Source of the DNA: Pseudodesulfovibrio nedwellii
GTDB taxonomy: Bacteria > Desulfobacterota > Desulfovibrionia > Desulfovibrionales > Desulfovibrionaceae
Direction: 5' to 3'
Length of the DNA: 64,000 nucleotides
Assembly: GCF_027923765.1 (NCBI RefSeq)
Contig: NZ_AP026709.1
Span: 3,337,501-3,401,500 of the forward strand
Shown here: positions 15,295-24,477 of the stretch, one piece after another
How positions within the stretch are numbered: the first letter of the stretch is position 1
How the letters are laid out: every line of letters begins with the position of its first letter
The notes under the pieces: generated by a model
Databases searched by the model: none
Told to the model about the DNA's origin: nothing
Seen by the model: the letters and a program-made list of their open reading frames with translations, nothing else
Position numbers and translations under genes: made by a program

Positions 15295-17795
15295 TGGCTT
15301 CGAAAGAACTCGTCGTTGCTTTGGCTGGGCAACCAAACTGCGGAAAATCCACTGTTTTCAATATGTTGACAGGCGCACGTCAGCATGTCGCCAACTATCC
15401 GGGCGTTACTGTTGAGAAAAAGACCGGATCGTTTAAATTGGGTGATTCCCGTGTGGAGTTGGTTGACCTGCCGGGTACATACAGTCTGACATCCTACTCT
15501 TTGGAAGAGCGCGTTGCTCGTGATTTCCTGTTGGGTGACAATCCCGACGTTGTCATTGATGTGGCCGATGGTTCCAATCTTAAACGCAACCTGTACCTGA
15601 CTCTTCAAATTTTGGAGATGGAAGTTCCTGCACTTCTTAATCTCAACATGATGGATGTGGTGGAGCGTCGTGGACATGCCGTGGATGTCGAAAAGCTGGA
15701 AGATATTCTCGGTATCCCGGTTGTGCCGACTACTGCCAAAAAAGGAGTTGGTCGGGAAGCTCTCAAAACCGCGATGCAGGCCTTGGCTCACGGGCGTAAG
15801 GAAGATGTTTTCAAGGTTGATTATGGTCCGCTTGAGCCATTTATTGCCGAACTTGAGGTGGTGTTGGTCGAGGACCCTGTTTCTTGTCTTCGCTACCCTG
15901 TGCGTTGGCTTGCAATCAAGCTGCTCGAAGGTGACGCAGAGGCTGGAAAGCAGCTCACGTTGAATCATCCTGACAGCGAGCAGGTTCTTGCCAAAGTGGA
16001 ATCTTGCAGAGAGCGCTTTGCGAAAGAGAATCCGAATGGAGCGGACAGGCATATTGCTTTTACCCGTCATGCCGTATGCGCGAAGATTGCCAAAGACGTG
16101 GTGACCTTGCCGCGTGAACGTGGTCACAACCTGTCGGATACCGTTGATAAGTATGTCTGCAATCGCTATTGGGGGCCGATTATTCTGGTAGCCATTCTGG
16201 TGGTGTTGTATCAAATCTCCATTGTTTTTGGTGGCTGGCTTGCCTTGAAAGTCTGGCCGGTTTGGGGGGCCCTTGAAGATTTGGCCGGAGATATTTTGCC
16301 GCAAGCCGGGTTCATGACAGATCCGTTGTTGCGTTCGCTTGGCGTATGGGTGGTGAAATCCATCACGGCAATTTTGAATTATCTTCCCATCTTTTTCCTG
16401 TTGTTCGCCCTTATCGCTATCCTTGAAGACAGCGGATACATGCCGCGAATGGCCTTTTTGCTGGACCGGTTGTTCCGTCGTTTCGGATTGCATGGTCAGT
16501 CTACACTGCCCATGATTCTCGGTGGTGTGTATGTGGGTGGATGCGCTATTCCCGGTGTTATGGCGACCAAAGCCATTCCTGACGAACGGGCTCGTTTGGC
16601 GACCATTCTCATTATTCCCATGATGAACTGCCTGGCGAAGGTGCCGCTCTATCTGATTCTTATCGGGGCATATTTTGCCGATGTTGCAGGGTGGGCCATG
16701 TTCTTTATCGCCACAGTGACCTTGTTCATGGCCTTACCTGTTGCAAAATTGCTTTCGCTGACCGTGCTTCGGAAGCATGACAGTGCTCCGTTTATCATGG
16801 AGATGCCGCCGTACCATTTGCCGACCATTTCTGGCATATTGCGGCGTGCGTTTGAACGAATTTGGCTGTTTATGAAGAAGATCGTCACTGTGGTTGCAGC
16901 CGTAGCCGTGGTCGTCTTTGTGCTGATCAACTTCCCGGGGCTATCTGAAGAAAAAATGGCGCATTACGCTTCCATGCAAGATAAAGCTGTGGCGGGTTTT
17001 GTTCAGAAAGTGGACGCAACCCAGTATGCCGGACAGATTACTTCCGAAAATACGACTGCAGTCATCCTGTTTGGCGAAGCTTTGAAGCAGGCTAAACGAG
17101 GTGTGAAAGACAAGGAAACATCCGCTGCCATCAATGAGGATTTTCAGGCAAAGAACCCGATTTATTATGCCGTTGTCAAACGCGTTGGTAAGGATGGTAA
17201 AAAGCTGAATCGGGAACTGAAAAAAGTCATCAAGGTCCGTAAGAAAATACGGCGCGAAATGCGTGGTGAGCGCTTTGAAAACAGTTTTCTTGGTTCCATG
17301 GGCAAGGCTCTCGAACCTGTGACTCAGTGGGCCGGGTTTAACTGGCGTATTAATATCGCACTGTTGTCAGCCTTTGCGGCTAAGGAAAACAGTGCGGCAA
17401 CCCTCGGGGCCATCTATGGCATCGATGATTCCGGCCAGTCTGTTCAAGAGAGTATGAAGGCGAATGAAGGCGGGTTTACCCCCTTGCATGCGTTGGCTCT
17501 GATGCTGTTCATGGCTTTGTATCCACCCTGCGTTCCTACATCCATCATGGTGAGAAGCCAGTCCAATTCAACGGGCTGGATGCTGTTTTCCATCGGTTAT
17601 CAGACTGTACTGGGCTTGTTTGTCGCCAGCTTGGTCTTTACCGGTGGCACTGTGCTCGGATTGACCGGCTGGCAAACAATGTGGGCATTTTATGGACTGT
17701 GCCTTGCCGCAACCATCGGCATGGCAATGATCCCAACACCTGAAGAAAAGGAAGCGGCTGTGTCCGCTCCTACGTATAATAAAGAATGCTCTTAA
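15294..17795 (+). CDS. feoB: FeoB ferrous iron transporter
   Basis: The 833-residue protein has an N-terminal G domain with G1 GQPNCGKST (residues 12-20), G3 DLPGTYS and G4 NMMD. A helical GDI-like region and a membrane domain follow, with the two Gate motifs (GGVYVGGCAIPGVMATKA and FMALYPPCVPTSIM). It imports Fe2+ across the inner membrane. A hydrophilic insertion (about residues 555-660) with many Lys/Arg lies between membrane segments. The small periplasmic gene and DUF4198 gene that follow are probably in the same transcript or regulon. Confidence 0.96.
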   Translation: MASKELVVALAGQPNCGKSTVFNMLTGARQHVANYPGVTVEKKTGSFKLGDSRVELVDLPGTYSLTSYSLEERVARDFLLGDNPDVVIDVADGSNLKRNLYLTLQILEMEVPALLNLNMMDVVERRGHAVDVEKLEDILGIPVVPTTAKKGVGREALKTAMQALAHGRKEDVFKVDYGPLEPFIAELEVVLVEDPVSCLRYPVRWLAIKLLEGDAEAGKQLTLNHPDSEQVLAKVESCRERFAKENPNGADRHIAFTRHAVCAKIAKDVVTLPRERGHNLSDTVDKYVCNRYWGPIILVAILVVLYQISIVFGGWLALKVWPVWGALEDLAGDILPQAGFMTDPLLRSLGVWVVKSITAILNYLPIFFLLFALIAILEDSGYMPRMAFLLDRLFRRFGLHGQSTLPMILGGVYVGGCAIPGVMATKAIPDERARLATILIIPMMNCLAKVPLYLILIGAYFADVAGWAMFFIATVTLFMALPVAKLLSLTVLRKHDSAPFIMEMPPYHLPTISGILRRAFERIWLFMKKIVTVVAAVAVVVFVLINFPGLSEEKMAHYASMQDKAVAGFVQKVDATQYAGQITSENTTAVILFGEALKQAKRGVKDKETSAAINEDFQAKNPIYYAVVKRVGKDGKKLNRELKKVIKVRKKIRREMRGERFENSFLGSMGKALEPVTQWAGFNWRINIALLSAFAAKENSAATLGAIYGIDDSGQSVQESMKANEGGFTPLHALALMLFMALYPPCVPTSIMVRSQSNSTGWMLFSIGYQTVLGLFVASLVFTGGTVLGLTGWQTMWAFYGLCLAATIGMAMIPTPEEKEAAVSAPTYNKECS

Positions 17796-17809
17796 GGAGG
17801 AGTATACAC

Positions 17810-18127
17810 ATGAAAAAAATGATGATTGTTTTGACTTTGGCGGCATTGCTTGGTTTCTCCGGAATGGCTTTTGCCCATAGCCCTTTGATGAGCTGCTTTG
17901 ATAACGGCGATGGTACTGTCACTTGCGAAGGTGGGTATTCTGATGGTTCTTCTGCATCCGGTACCAAGATGCACCTCAAGAGCGAGGACGGGAAAAGCAT
18001 ACTTGAAGGCAAGATGAACGAAGACAGCGAATACTCTTTTACTAAGCCTGAGGGTGGCTACCTGGTCATTTTTGATGGTGGTGAAGGTCATACCGTGGAA
18101 GTTAACGGCGCAGACATCGTTGAATAG
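17810..18127 (+). CDS. Small periplasmic protein, feo-linked, unknown function
   Basis: A perfect AAGGAGG precedes the ATG at 17810, 14 bp after the feoB stop. The 105-residue protein has a signal peptide ending GMAFAH. The mature part begins HSPLMSCFDNGDGTVTCEGGYSDG, with one His and two Cys that could bind a metal or form a disulfide. The rest is a beta-rich domain. Tight linkage to feoB suggests a role in periplasmic Fe2+ handling, by inference. I do not recognise a named family. Confidence 0.75.
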   Translation: MKKMMIVLTLAALLGFSGMAFAHSPLMSCFDNGDGTVTCEGGYSDGSSASGTKMHLKSEDGKSILEGKMNEDSEYSFTKPEGGYLVIFDGGEGHTVEVNGADIVE

Positions 18128-18182
18128 AGATGTATGATGCAAGGTATGGCTTACCTGCCTTGCATTTTTTTTAATGGATATA

Positions 18183-18199
18183 TTGAGAATAATATTCAA
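18183..18199. promoter_or_regulatory. Fur-box-like palindrome before the second DUF4198 gene
   Basis: TTGAGAATAATATTCAA is a near-palindrome of the 7-1-7 Fur type, 23 bp before the ATG at 18223. This suggests a separate iron-regulated promoter inside the locus. Confidence 0.45.
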
Positions 18200-18222
18200 T
18201 TTCAATCGAGAGGAGTTTTTTG

Positions 18223-19050
18223 ATGATGAAACGGTTTATCCCCCTTATGGCTGCGGCATGCGTGTTGACTTTGGTTGGTTCTGCATTTGCCCATTTCATG
18301 GTTGTTTACACCCCGGAAATTGCTTTGCAAGAAAGCAAAAATCTGGACATGCGCATAATGTTTACCCATCCAGCAGAAGCTGGTCACATGATGGATATGG
18401 GTGGCATTGAAGAATTTTATGTTCTGAGCCAGCGCGGTGATTCCAAAGTGAAGAAGACCGACCTCAAAGGATATCTGAAAGATATCGTATGGAAGAATCC
18501 CGAAGCGCAGGCACCGGCCTTTTCTGCCATGATTCCCAAGAAAGTAGTGCGTTCCATGGGCGACTACGTTTTTGTCATGAAGCCCGGTTACTACTTTGAA
18601 AAAGAAGAAGGTCTGTACATGCAGCAGATCACCAAGTTGATCCTGAATGTTGGCGGCGTACCTGGCAACTGGGCTGAGCCTGTTGGTCTTCCTTGCGAAA
18701 TCGTTCCCCTGATCAAACCGTATGGTCTGTGGACTGGTAACGTCTTCAAGGCACTGGTCCTGTCCGATGGCAAGCCCGTAGCCGGTGCTGAAGTTGAAGT
18801 CGAGTACATGAGCCATATGCCCAACCTGAAAACCAACTCCATGCCCGCAGAGTCCACAGTAACATATCCGCAGGGTTCCTTTGTCACCCAGACCATCTTC
18901 ACTGATGCTGATGGTTACATCACCTTTGGTATCCCCAAGGCTGGTTGGTGGGGTTTTGCAGCTCTCGGTGTTGGCCCCGAAAAGGAATACAAAGGCAAGG
19001 AACTTGGTCAGGACGCAGTTATCTGGGTCAAGGCCGAAGACATGAAATAG
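18223..19050 (+). CDS. DUF4198-family periplasmic protein (second copy)
   Basis: Starting at either of two adjacent ATG codons after GAGGAG, the protein is about 275 residues. A signal peptide ends GSAFAH and is followed by HFMVVYTPEIAL. It has the DUF4198 pattern with a His/Met-rich stretch FTHPAEAGHMMDMGG that could bind metal. Near the C-terminus DGKPVAGAEVEVEY and DADGYITFGIPKAGWW resemble the carboxypeptidase-regulatory-like fold common in such proteins. It lies between feoB and the metal ABC transporter. Function is inferred as periplasmic metal handling. Confidence 0.8.
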   Translation: MMKRFIPLMAAACVLTLVGSAFAHFMVVYTPEIALQESKNLDMRIMFTHPAEAGHMMDMGGIEEFYVLSQRGDSKVKKTDLKGYLKDIVWKNPEAQAPAFSAMIPKKVVRSMGDYVFVMKPGYYFEKEEGLYMQQITKLILNVGGVPGNWAEPVGLPCEIVPLIKPYGLWTGNVFKALVLSDGKPVAGAEVEVEYMSHMPNLKTNSMPAESTVTYPQGSFVTQTIFTDADGYITFGIPKAGWWGFAALGVGPEKEYKGKELGQDAVIWVKAEDMK

Positions 19051-19092
19051 AATGGTATTCCCCCTCTAGATAGTGAGAATCATACCCTCCCA

Positions 19093-19134
19093 GCAGGTGC
19101 GGCGGCTTGTCTAAGAGCCGCCGCACCGACCTGC
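19093..19134. terminator. Strong GC-rich intercistronic hairpin without T-run
   Basis: GGTGCGGCGGCT pairs perfectly with AGCCGCCGCACC, extended by GCAGG/CCTGC around a two-base bulge. No T-run follows, so it may stabilise or attenuate mRNA rather than terminate fully. Confidence 0.45.
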
Positions 19135-19194
19135 GGATAGCGGACTGTGATGGACTTTTTGTGCGTGAGAGCTTGACGAGACGGGAGTGTGCAT

Positions 19195-19851
19195 ATGGAC
19201 GAAAAAATACGGGTGACGCAATGCGAGGTGGTTGTTCCACCCGCTGGCGGAACTTTTGAAACTCAGCTCGTCGTGATTGTTGCATTTGTGACCATTGTTT
19301 TGTGCGGATGCGGCATCCTTTTACGAAGCTCCGGGGCAGAGGAATATACGGTCCCTGCGTGGCAGGTTGATGCTTTCAGCGATCTTCAACCTGAAGAGCT
19401 CGCTATTTTCAATGCGCTTCTTACATCAGCTCCTGAGATTGAAATGATTCATGAAGATGAGTTTGATTGGCCGTCGGTGACGGAATTGGCTGAGGCTCAG
19501 CTGCCTCCGTTTGTTCAGGATTCATCGTGGCGTAGTGACGGGAGTTATCATTGGATACGGAACATTATCAGTACAGAGGATAAACATATTGTTCTGTATA
19601 TGGGAAATCCTGGTGATGACATCAAAACAGGCTCTTTTCTGTTGGTGATGCTGCATGATCATATCAAGAAACAAGGGAATGCGGGAGTGGCCAGTCACGT
19701 TCCCTTTGAAGTTTGGATTCATCCTTCTTCCTCTCCTTCGTTTCCGGGAATGAGCACGGATCAGGCATTGATCAATGGTGGATGGCGAGAAGTGGTTGCT
19801 CGGAAGGGTGAGCGTGAGATGAAAAAATCTCGAGGCGAGGATTACTTCTAA
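19195..19851 (+). CDS. DUF6162-like membrane-anchored protein linked to metal ABC transporter
   Basis: The 218-residue protein has one membrane helix (about residues 24-44, ETQLVVIVAFVTIVLCGCG) and a mostly periplasmic domain. A conserved-looking region reads SSWRSDGSYHWIRNI and FLLVMLHDHIKK. I place it in the DUF6162 group, which is encoded next to ZnuA-type binding proteins. Its stop overlaps the start of the next gene (TAATG). It may assist metal delivery to the transporter, by context only. Confidence 0.65.
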   Translation: MDEKIRVTQCEVVVPPAGGTFETQLVVIVAFVTIVLCGCGILLRSSGAEEYTVPAWQVDAFSDLQPEELAIFNALLTSAPEIEMIHEDEFDWPSVTELAEAQLPPFVQDSSWRSDGSYHWIRNIISTEDKHIVLYMGNPGDDIKTGSFLLVMLHDHIKKQGNAGVASHVPFEVWIHPSSSPSFPGMSTDQALINGGWREVVARKGEREMKKSRGEDYF

Positions 19852-20765
19852 TGATTCGTAAGTTACTATATAGTATCGTTTTTGGTTTGTTTATGGTGAG
19901 TGCTGCGTGCCCCGCTGAAGATATTCCTCGCATTGGTGTGACACTGCATCCGTACTATAGCTTTGTGAAAGCTATCGTCGGCGATACTGCCGAAGTCGTT
20001 CCTCTCATTGGTGAAGGGTTTAATCCTCATAATTACCGGCCTCAGCCCGAGGATATCAAGAAATGCATGACGTTGGATGTCATGGTCGTCAACGGCATCG
20101 GGCATGATGAATTTGCCTTTGAAAGCATCGAAGCAGCCAATTTGAAAGGAAAACTCCCGCTTATTTTCGCCAACAAGGACGTTTCACTTATTCCGGTGAG
20201 TGGACATCTAGATGGCAAGAAAGTTGTCAATCCCCACACATTTGTCTCTGTGACCGCCTCGGTTCGCCAAGTTTATACTATTGCCAAGGAGCTGGGAGAA
20301 CTGTTCCCTGAGAACGCCTCCCTATACCGAAAGAATGGACGGAAATATGCGGCTCGGCTTCGTCGGATGAAAGCCGAATACATGGAGCGTATAGCCGATC
20401 TGCCGGATTTGGATTTCCGTTGCGCCACTATTCACGGCGGATATGATTACCTTTTTCAGGATTTTGGATTACAGGTGACCGCTGTTATCGAGCCGGGGCA
20501 TGGGCTGAAGCCTGCAGCCAGCCAGCTTGCCCGAATTATAGATGAAATCAAAAGACTCGGCGTGAATGTTATTTTTACTGAGATGGCGTTTCCCGACAAA
20601 TATGTGGACACCATCCATGAGGAGACCGGTATTCGGATTCGTCATTTGTCACATTTGACCAATGGCGAATATACGGAAGAGGGGTTTGAGAAGGGATTGC
20701 GAGCCAATCTTGAAGCCCTGACAAATGCCCTTGTAGACGCAAAAACTGCCAAACAGGGAGGCTGA
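19851..20765 (+). CDS. ZnuA/MntC-type metal-binding lipoprotein-like SBP
   Basis: The 304-residue protein has a short signal peptide (cleavage near SAACPAED) and the cluster-9 metal SBP fold. Metal-site candidates are His in GVTLHPYYSF, NPHNYRPQPEDI and NPHTFVSV, with an acidic ligand near the C-terminus. GIGHDEF matches the NGxGxD/E region of the family. There is no long His-rich loop as in many ZnuA. It delivers Zn2+, Mn2+ or Fe2+ to the ABC transporter encoded next. The metal cannot be assigned; feo linkage favours iron or manganese. Confidence 0.87.
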   Translation: MIRKLLYSIVFGLFMVSAACPAEDIPRIGVTLHPYYSFVKAIVGDTAEVVPLIGEGFNPHNYRPQPEDIKKCMTLDVMVVNGIGHDEFAFESIEAANLKGKLPLIFANKDVSLIPVSGHLDGKKVVNPHTFVSVTASVRQVYTIAKELGELFPENASLYRKNGRKYAARLRRMKAEYMERIADLPDLDFRCATIHGGYDYLFQDFGLQVTAVIEPGHGLKPAASQLARIIDEIKRLGVNVIFTEMAFPDKYVDTIHEETGIRIRHLSHLTNGEYTEEGFEKGLRANLEALTNALVDAKTAKQGG

Positions 20766-20766
20766 T

Positions 20767-21492
20767 ATGTCTAAAGTGACTTTGTTGACAAAAGGTCCCA
20801 CCGTTCACTTTGAGCATTTGGGACTGCGTCTTGGCGGCAATACCATTCTTTCGGATGTGAATTTTACGATTCAACCTGGTTCGATTCATTGCATAATTGG
20901 TCCCAATGGAGGCGGCAAGACTTCTCTTATTCGTTCAATGCTCGGACAGATGCCCCACACCGGCGATATTCGCATTTGCTGGGGTGGGCCGACAACGATC
21001 GGCTATGTCCCCCAGTCGTTGGATTATGACGATACCTTGCCCATGACGGTCTTGGATTTCATGGCAATGCTTTGCCAACGAAGGCCTGCCTTCCTCGGTT
21101 TGAAGCATAGTAAGCGGTCCTTGATTAATGATGTGTTGCAACGTGTCGGTATGGATTCAAAAATTAACCGGCCATTTGGCTCTCTGTCCGGGGGGGAACG
21201 TCAAAGAATTTTGTTTGCACAAGCATTAATGCCCCGTCCAAAGTTGCTTATTCTGGACGAACCGACAACCGGTTTGGATCAGGCCGGTACAGCGATTATG
21301 CATGATGTGCTGGAAGAGTTGCGCCGGGAAGGGACAACGATCCTTTGTATCCATCATGATCTCTCGGTTGTTCGTGAAATGGGTGATGTTGTGACGTGTA
21401 TCAATCGGCAATTGTTGTTTTCAGGGCCTCCGGTCGAGGAATTGACTCCTGAGCGTGTATTTTCTGTTTTTTCTTCAGTCAAGGCGGCCTGA
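20767..21492 (+). CDS. Metal ABC transporter ATP-binding protein (ZnuC/MntB type)
   Basis: The 241-residue protein has Walker A GPNGGGKTS, signature LSGGERQRI, Walker B LLILDEPTTGLD and switch CIHHDLSVV. It follows the binding-protein gene by one base and precedes the permease gene by 4 bp, so it belongs to the same operon. Confidence 0.93.
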   Translation: MSKVTLLTKGPTVHFEHLGLRLGGNTILSDVNFTIQPGSIHCIIGPNGGGKTSLIRSMLGQMPHTGDIRICWGGPTTIGYVPQSLDYDDTLPMTVLDFMAMLCQRRPAFLGLKHSKRSLINDVLQRVGMDSKINRPFGSLSGGERQRILFAQALMPRPKLLILDEPTTGLDQAGTAIMHDVLEELRREGTTILCIHHDLSVVREMGDVVTCINRQLLFSGPPVEELTPERVFSVFSSVKAA

Positions 21493-21496
21493 TTTG

Positions 21497-22402
21497 ATGG
21501 ATTTTATTTACGACTTTATTCGACTTCCGCTCATGGAGATGGGCAAGGCCGGGGTGTTGCCTGAATTTTTTCAATACGCTTTTGTTATCAACGCCCTGTT
21601 ATGCGCATTGGTGGCCGGACCGCTTCTTGGTGGAATCGGTACCATGGTGGTTTCAAAGCGGTTGGCCTTTTTCTCCCAGGCAGTGGGGCAGGCTGCCCTG
21701 ACAGGCGTGGCGCTCGGCGTGCTGCTTGGTGAACCCGTGACCGCCCCGTATGTATCCCTGTTTGGGTTTTGTATCCTGTTCGCACTGACTATGAATTACA
21801 CCCGTAATCGTATGCGCATGAAGCAGGATATTGTTATCGGTGTTTTTCTTTCGGTCTCGTTGGCAGTGGGGGCCTGTGTTCTTTTGTATGTCACGGCCAA
21901 GGTGAATATGCATGTGTTGGACAATATTTTATTTGGTTCCGTTCTTACGGTGAATAACACTGACATGAACGTTTTGATTGTCATTGCCGGGTTATGCGTT
22001 GCCGTGGGTATCCCTACCTATAACAAAATGTTGCTTGCCAGTTTTAATCCCAGCCTCGCTCAGGTTCGCGGTATCAATGCCAAATTGTATGACTATGTGT
22101 TCGTGCTCATGATTACGGTTATTACTGTTGCCTGCCTGAAAATTGTGGGGGCGGTGCTTGTGGAAGCATTGCTCATTATTCCGGCGGCGGCTGCGAGAAA
22201 CGTCAGTCGTTCTGTGCGTGGTTTTTTCTTTTATAGTGTGGCCTTCGCCACCGTGAGTTGCATGCTTGGCATCATTATCCCGATGCAATTTGAAATCCCG
22301 GTGCCGTCTGGCGGTGCCATTATACTCGTCGCTTCCATCGTCTTCATGATGACAGCCGGAGTGCGCATGGTCTCCGGCTCTTTCAAGGAGGCTGCGGTAT
22401 GA
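21497..22402 (+). CDS. Metal ABC transporter permease (ZnuB/MntB family)
   Basis: The 301-residue protein has about eight hydrophobic segments and the ABC-3 family features FVINALLCALVAGPLLGGIGTMVVSKRLAFFSQAVGQAAL and VVGAVLVEALLIIPAAAAR-like text. The start ATG at 21497 lies just after the ATPase stop. It forms the channel for the transporter. Its stop overlaps the start of a second binding-protein gene (ATGA). Confidence 0.93.
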   Translation: MDFIYDFIRLPLMEMGKAGVLPEFFQYAFVINALLCALVAGPLLGGIGTMVVSKRLAFFSQAVGQAALTGVALGVLLGEPVTAPYVSLFGFCILFALTMNYTRNRMRMKQDIVIGVFLSVSLAVGACVLLYVTAKVNMHVLDNILFGSVLTVNNTDMNVLIVIAGLCVAVGIPTYNKMLLASFNPSLAQVRGINAKLYDYVFVLMITVITVACLKIVGAVLVEALLIIPAAAARNVSRSVRGFFFYSVAFATVSCMLGIIIPMQFEIPVPSGGAIILVASIVFMMTAGVRMVSGSFKEAAV

Positions 22403-23313
22403 AGAAGTGCCTTATTATTGGTATGCTGGTGACATTTGTTTTTCTTTGGGCAAGGGCTGGTATTGCCGCGGATGCTTCAGAAAAAACCGTTGTTCTGACA
22501 TCCATCGGCGCAGTGCAGGCCATGGCTGAAGTCCTGACTGAAAATACATCCATCACGGTGATGAACAGCATCCCGCAAGGATATTCCATGCGAGGACAGG
22601 ATGCTTATTTCAAAAAGCATAGGGAAGCGTTTTTTCAATCGGCAGCCAAAGCAGACGCGGTGCTTACCGTCGGATCAGCTTGGCCGGCTGACCCTTTGTA
22701 CAAATGGGCCAGACGAAGCAACATCCGAGTGGTCAATATCGACGCGACCAGACCTTTGGACGAATATGGCGCGGGTGTGCCGTTGGTGACGGTGCAAGGA
22801 AAGAACGTTCCGTTTGTCTGGCGTAGCCCCGCCAATATGACTCGTATGGGGGCCATTACAGCCGATGACCTTTCGCGTCTTGTCCCTGCGGAAGCTTCGA
22901 CGATCAAGGCCAATCTCAAGAGAATGCAGTCCGTTCTGTTCAGAATCCGGTCAAAGTATGAAGCGGCGTTTACTGACCTTGAGAGTGTGGACATTGCTGC
23001 GCTGACTGGTGCGTATACCCCATTAATCGATGAATTTGGATTGGATGTCATTGCCTACGCCCTTAAGCCTGAAGTCGAGTGGACGGAAAATGATGCAAAG
23101 GGTTTTGCCGAACAGTTGAAATCCGGCGATATTAAAGCCGTTGCCTGTGCATGGGAGCCGGATGAAAAGGTACGAAAGGTTATTGTGAAGAGTGGTGCTG
23201 TTCCGGTGGTACTGGAGAAGTTCGTTCGCGAATCAGATGTCGATCCGATCATTTCCTTGAGCAATTGGTATGAACGCAACTTGTCCCGTCTTCTTGCGGC
23301 GCTACAGGATTAA
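22399..23313 (+). CDS. Second ZnuA-like metal-binding protein, divergent
   Basis: The 304-residue protein has a signal peptide ending ARAGIAAD and ZnuA-like architecture (KADAVLTVGSAWPADPLYKWA, LKSGDIKAVACAWEPDEKV). It lacks the histidines seen in the first SBP: QGYSMRGQDAYFKKH and WRSPANMTRMG take the place of the usual NPH motifs. It may bind a different metal or a chelate, or act as an accessory. Four-base overlap with the permease gene shows it is in the operon, so one transporter is framed by two binding proteins. Confidence 0.78.
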   Translation: MKKCLIIGMLVTFVFLWARAGIAADASEKTVVLTSIGAVQAMAEVLTENTSITVMNSIPQGYSMRGQDAYFKKHREAFFQSAAKADAVLTVGSAWPADPLYKWARRSNIRVVNIDATRPLDEYGAGVPLVTVQGKNVPFVWRSPANMTRMGAITADDLSRLVPAEASTIKANLKRMQSVLFRIRSKYEAAFTDLESVDIAALTGAYTPLIDEFGLDVIAYALKPEVEWTENDAKGFAEQLKSGDIKAVACAWEPDEKVRKVIVKSGAVPVVLEKFVRESDVDPIISLSNWYERNLSRLLAALQD

Positions 23314-23327
23314 CCTCGGAGGAAGTC

Positions 23328-23510
23328 ATGGATACCATCTTTGCGATTGTAATCATTGTCGTGGCTGTGGCCTATTTGCTTAAGCGCAGGTTTGCCGGGC
23401 GGAACAGCGGGAAAGGGAGTTCTACCTGCGGGTGCTCCGGGTGCGATTGCACCTCGTGCGGAGGGCGTGGTGCTGGCGAGGATAGTCAATCTTCTCTTAA
23501 AAGAAAATAA
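23328..23510 (+). CDS. FeoB-associated Cys-rich membrane protein
   Basis: This 60-residue protein has one N-terminal membrane helix (FAIVIIVVAVAYLL) and a Cys-rich tail STCGCSGCDCTSCGG with five cysteines. This matches the small FeoB-associated Cys-rich proteins that accompany feo loci. A GGAGG site precedes the ATG. The cysteines could hold Fe2+ or sense redox; function is not established. It is 10 kb... that is, several genes away from feoB but in the same rightward locus. Confidence 0.8.
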   Translation: MDTIFAIVIIVVAVAYLLKRRFAGRNSGKGSSTCGCSGCDCTSCGGRGAGEDSQSSLKRK

Positions 23511-23532
23511 CCAACGTGGACGGGGGTTCATA

Positions 23533-24396
23533 ATGTCTTTTTGTAAACCGAAAATTATGTATGTGAGTTTGCTCTTTGTCGTAGCCATGATGATCACTGC
23601 CTTGGGCGTTGACATTGCGTCGGCTCATTCAATGTTTATTCAATCTGGTCGCCACAGGGTGGATGAGGGCAAGAAAACACCGCTCTTTTTTTGTTATGGA
23701 CATCATTTCCCTGTAGATGACGGTGTGCGTCGGAATAAGCTTGCATCGGTGAATGTTTTTGATCCGTCCGGGCAGGCAACCGCAATTCAGCTACGCGATG
23801 AAACCTGTCTGCATTCTTACATGGTCGAGTACGACAAGCCCGGTGTCTATGTGTTGGCCGCAGAGACCAATCCTGGTTTTTACACCAAGTGGGTAGATAA
23901 AAAAGGGCGTAATCGCAGTACCATCAAGCCCATGAGCGCTGTTGTGGACAAGGCTTCAAAGATCGAGAAATCCCTGTACAGCAAACAGTATGCAAAAACA
24001 TATGTTCGTTGTGGTGCTTCTGATGGTCTTTATCAGGCCCACGTGGGGCTGCCGCTTGAGCTGGTTCCCATGCAAGACCCGACGACATTGAAGCCTGGTG
24101 ATGTTCTGTCCTTGAAAATTTTTCGTGATGGAAAACGGTACTTTGGTTCTGGGGCTTGGGATGCCACTTATGCGGGATTTTCTACGGAATCAGAGGACCT
24201 GTATCATCCAAGAGCCACTGCAGCCGGTGATACCATTAAGGTTTCCCTCGACCAACCGGGACGGTGGTTTATTCGGTACTTCATCAAGACCGACGCCACA
24301 CCTGAAAACAAGGATAAATATCTGCAACAGAAGCAGACAGCCACACTTGTGGTTCTCGTCCCCAACGAGCGCAAACAACCCGTGGCTCATCATTAG
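23533..24396 (+). CDS. DUF4198-family periplasmic protein (third copy)
   Basis: From the ATG at 23533 the protein is 287 residues with a signal peptide ending IASAH. The mature part begins HSMFIQSGRHRVDEGKKTP, followed by FFCYGHHFPVDDGVRR and AETNPGFYTKWVDKKGR, the usual DUF4198 blocks. An in-frame upstream extension overlaps the Cys-rich gene and is not expected to be translated. It lies 22 bp after that gene and is likely co-transcribed. A periplasmic metal-handling role is inferred from family context. Confidence 0.8.
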   Translation: MSFCKPKIMYVSLLFVVAMMITALGVDIASAHSMFIQSGRHRVDEGKKTPLFFCYGHHFPVDDGVRRNKLASVNVFDPSGQATAIQLRDETCLHSYMVEYDKPGVYVLAAETNPGFYTKWVDKKGRNRSTIKPMSAVVDKASKIEKSLYSKQYAKTYVRCGASDGLYQAHVGLPLELVPMQDPTTLKPGDVLSLKIFRDGKRYFGSGAWDATYAGFSTESEDLYHPRATAAGDTIKVSLDQPGRWFIRYFIKTDATPENKDKYLQQKQTATLVVLVPNERKQPVAHH

Positions 24397-24413
24397 GCAC
24401 TTTAGGTGACCTC

Positions 24414-24477
24414 AGGGCGTGGGGGATCGTTGGAGTGCGTCCTCGAACTCCAGTGGATAGGCGATCTTCCACGCCCT
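24414..24477. terminator. Long imperfect hairpin after the third DUF4198 gene
   Basis: AGGGCGTGGGGGATCG pairs with CGATCTTCCACGCCCT through two G-U pairs, and an inner GGAG/CTCC stem lies in the loop. The T-run is short (TTTA). It is the best terminator candidate for the preceding operon. The next ~400 bp up to 24891 are AT-rich with no credible gene. Confidence 0.5.

Noticed and set aside
15291-16493. 400-codon leftward frame opposite feoB
   Set aside because: It is a shadow of the feoB coding strand and has no homology-like features or initiation signal.
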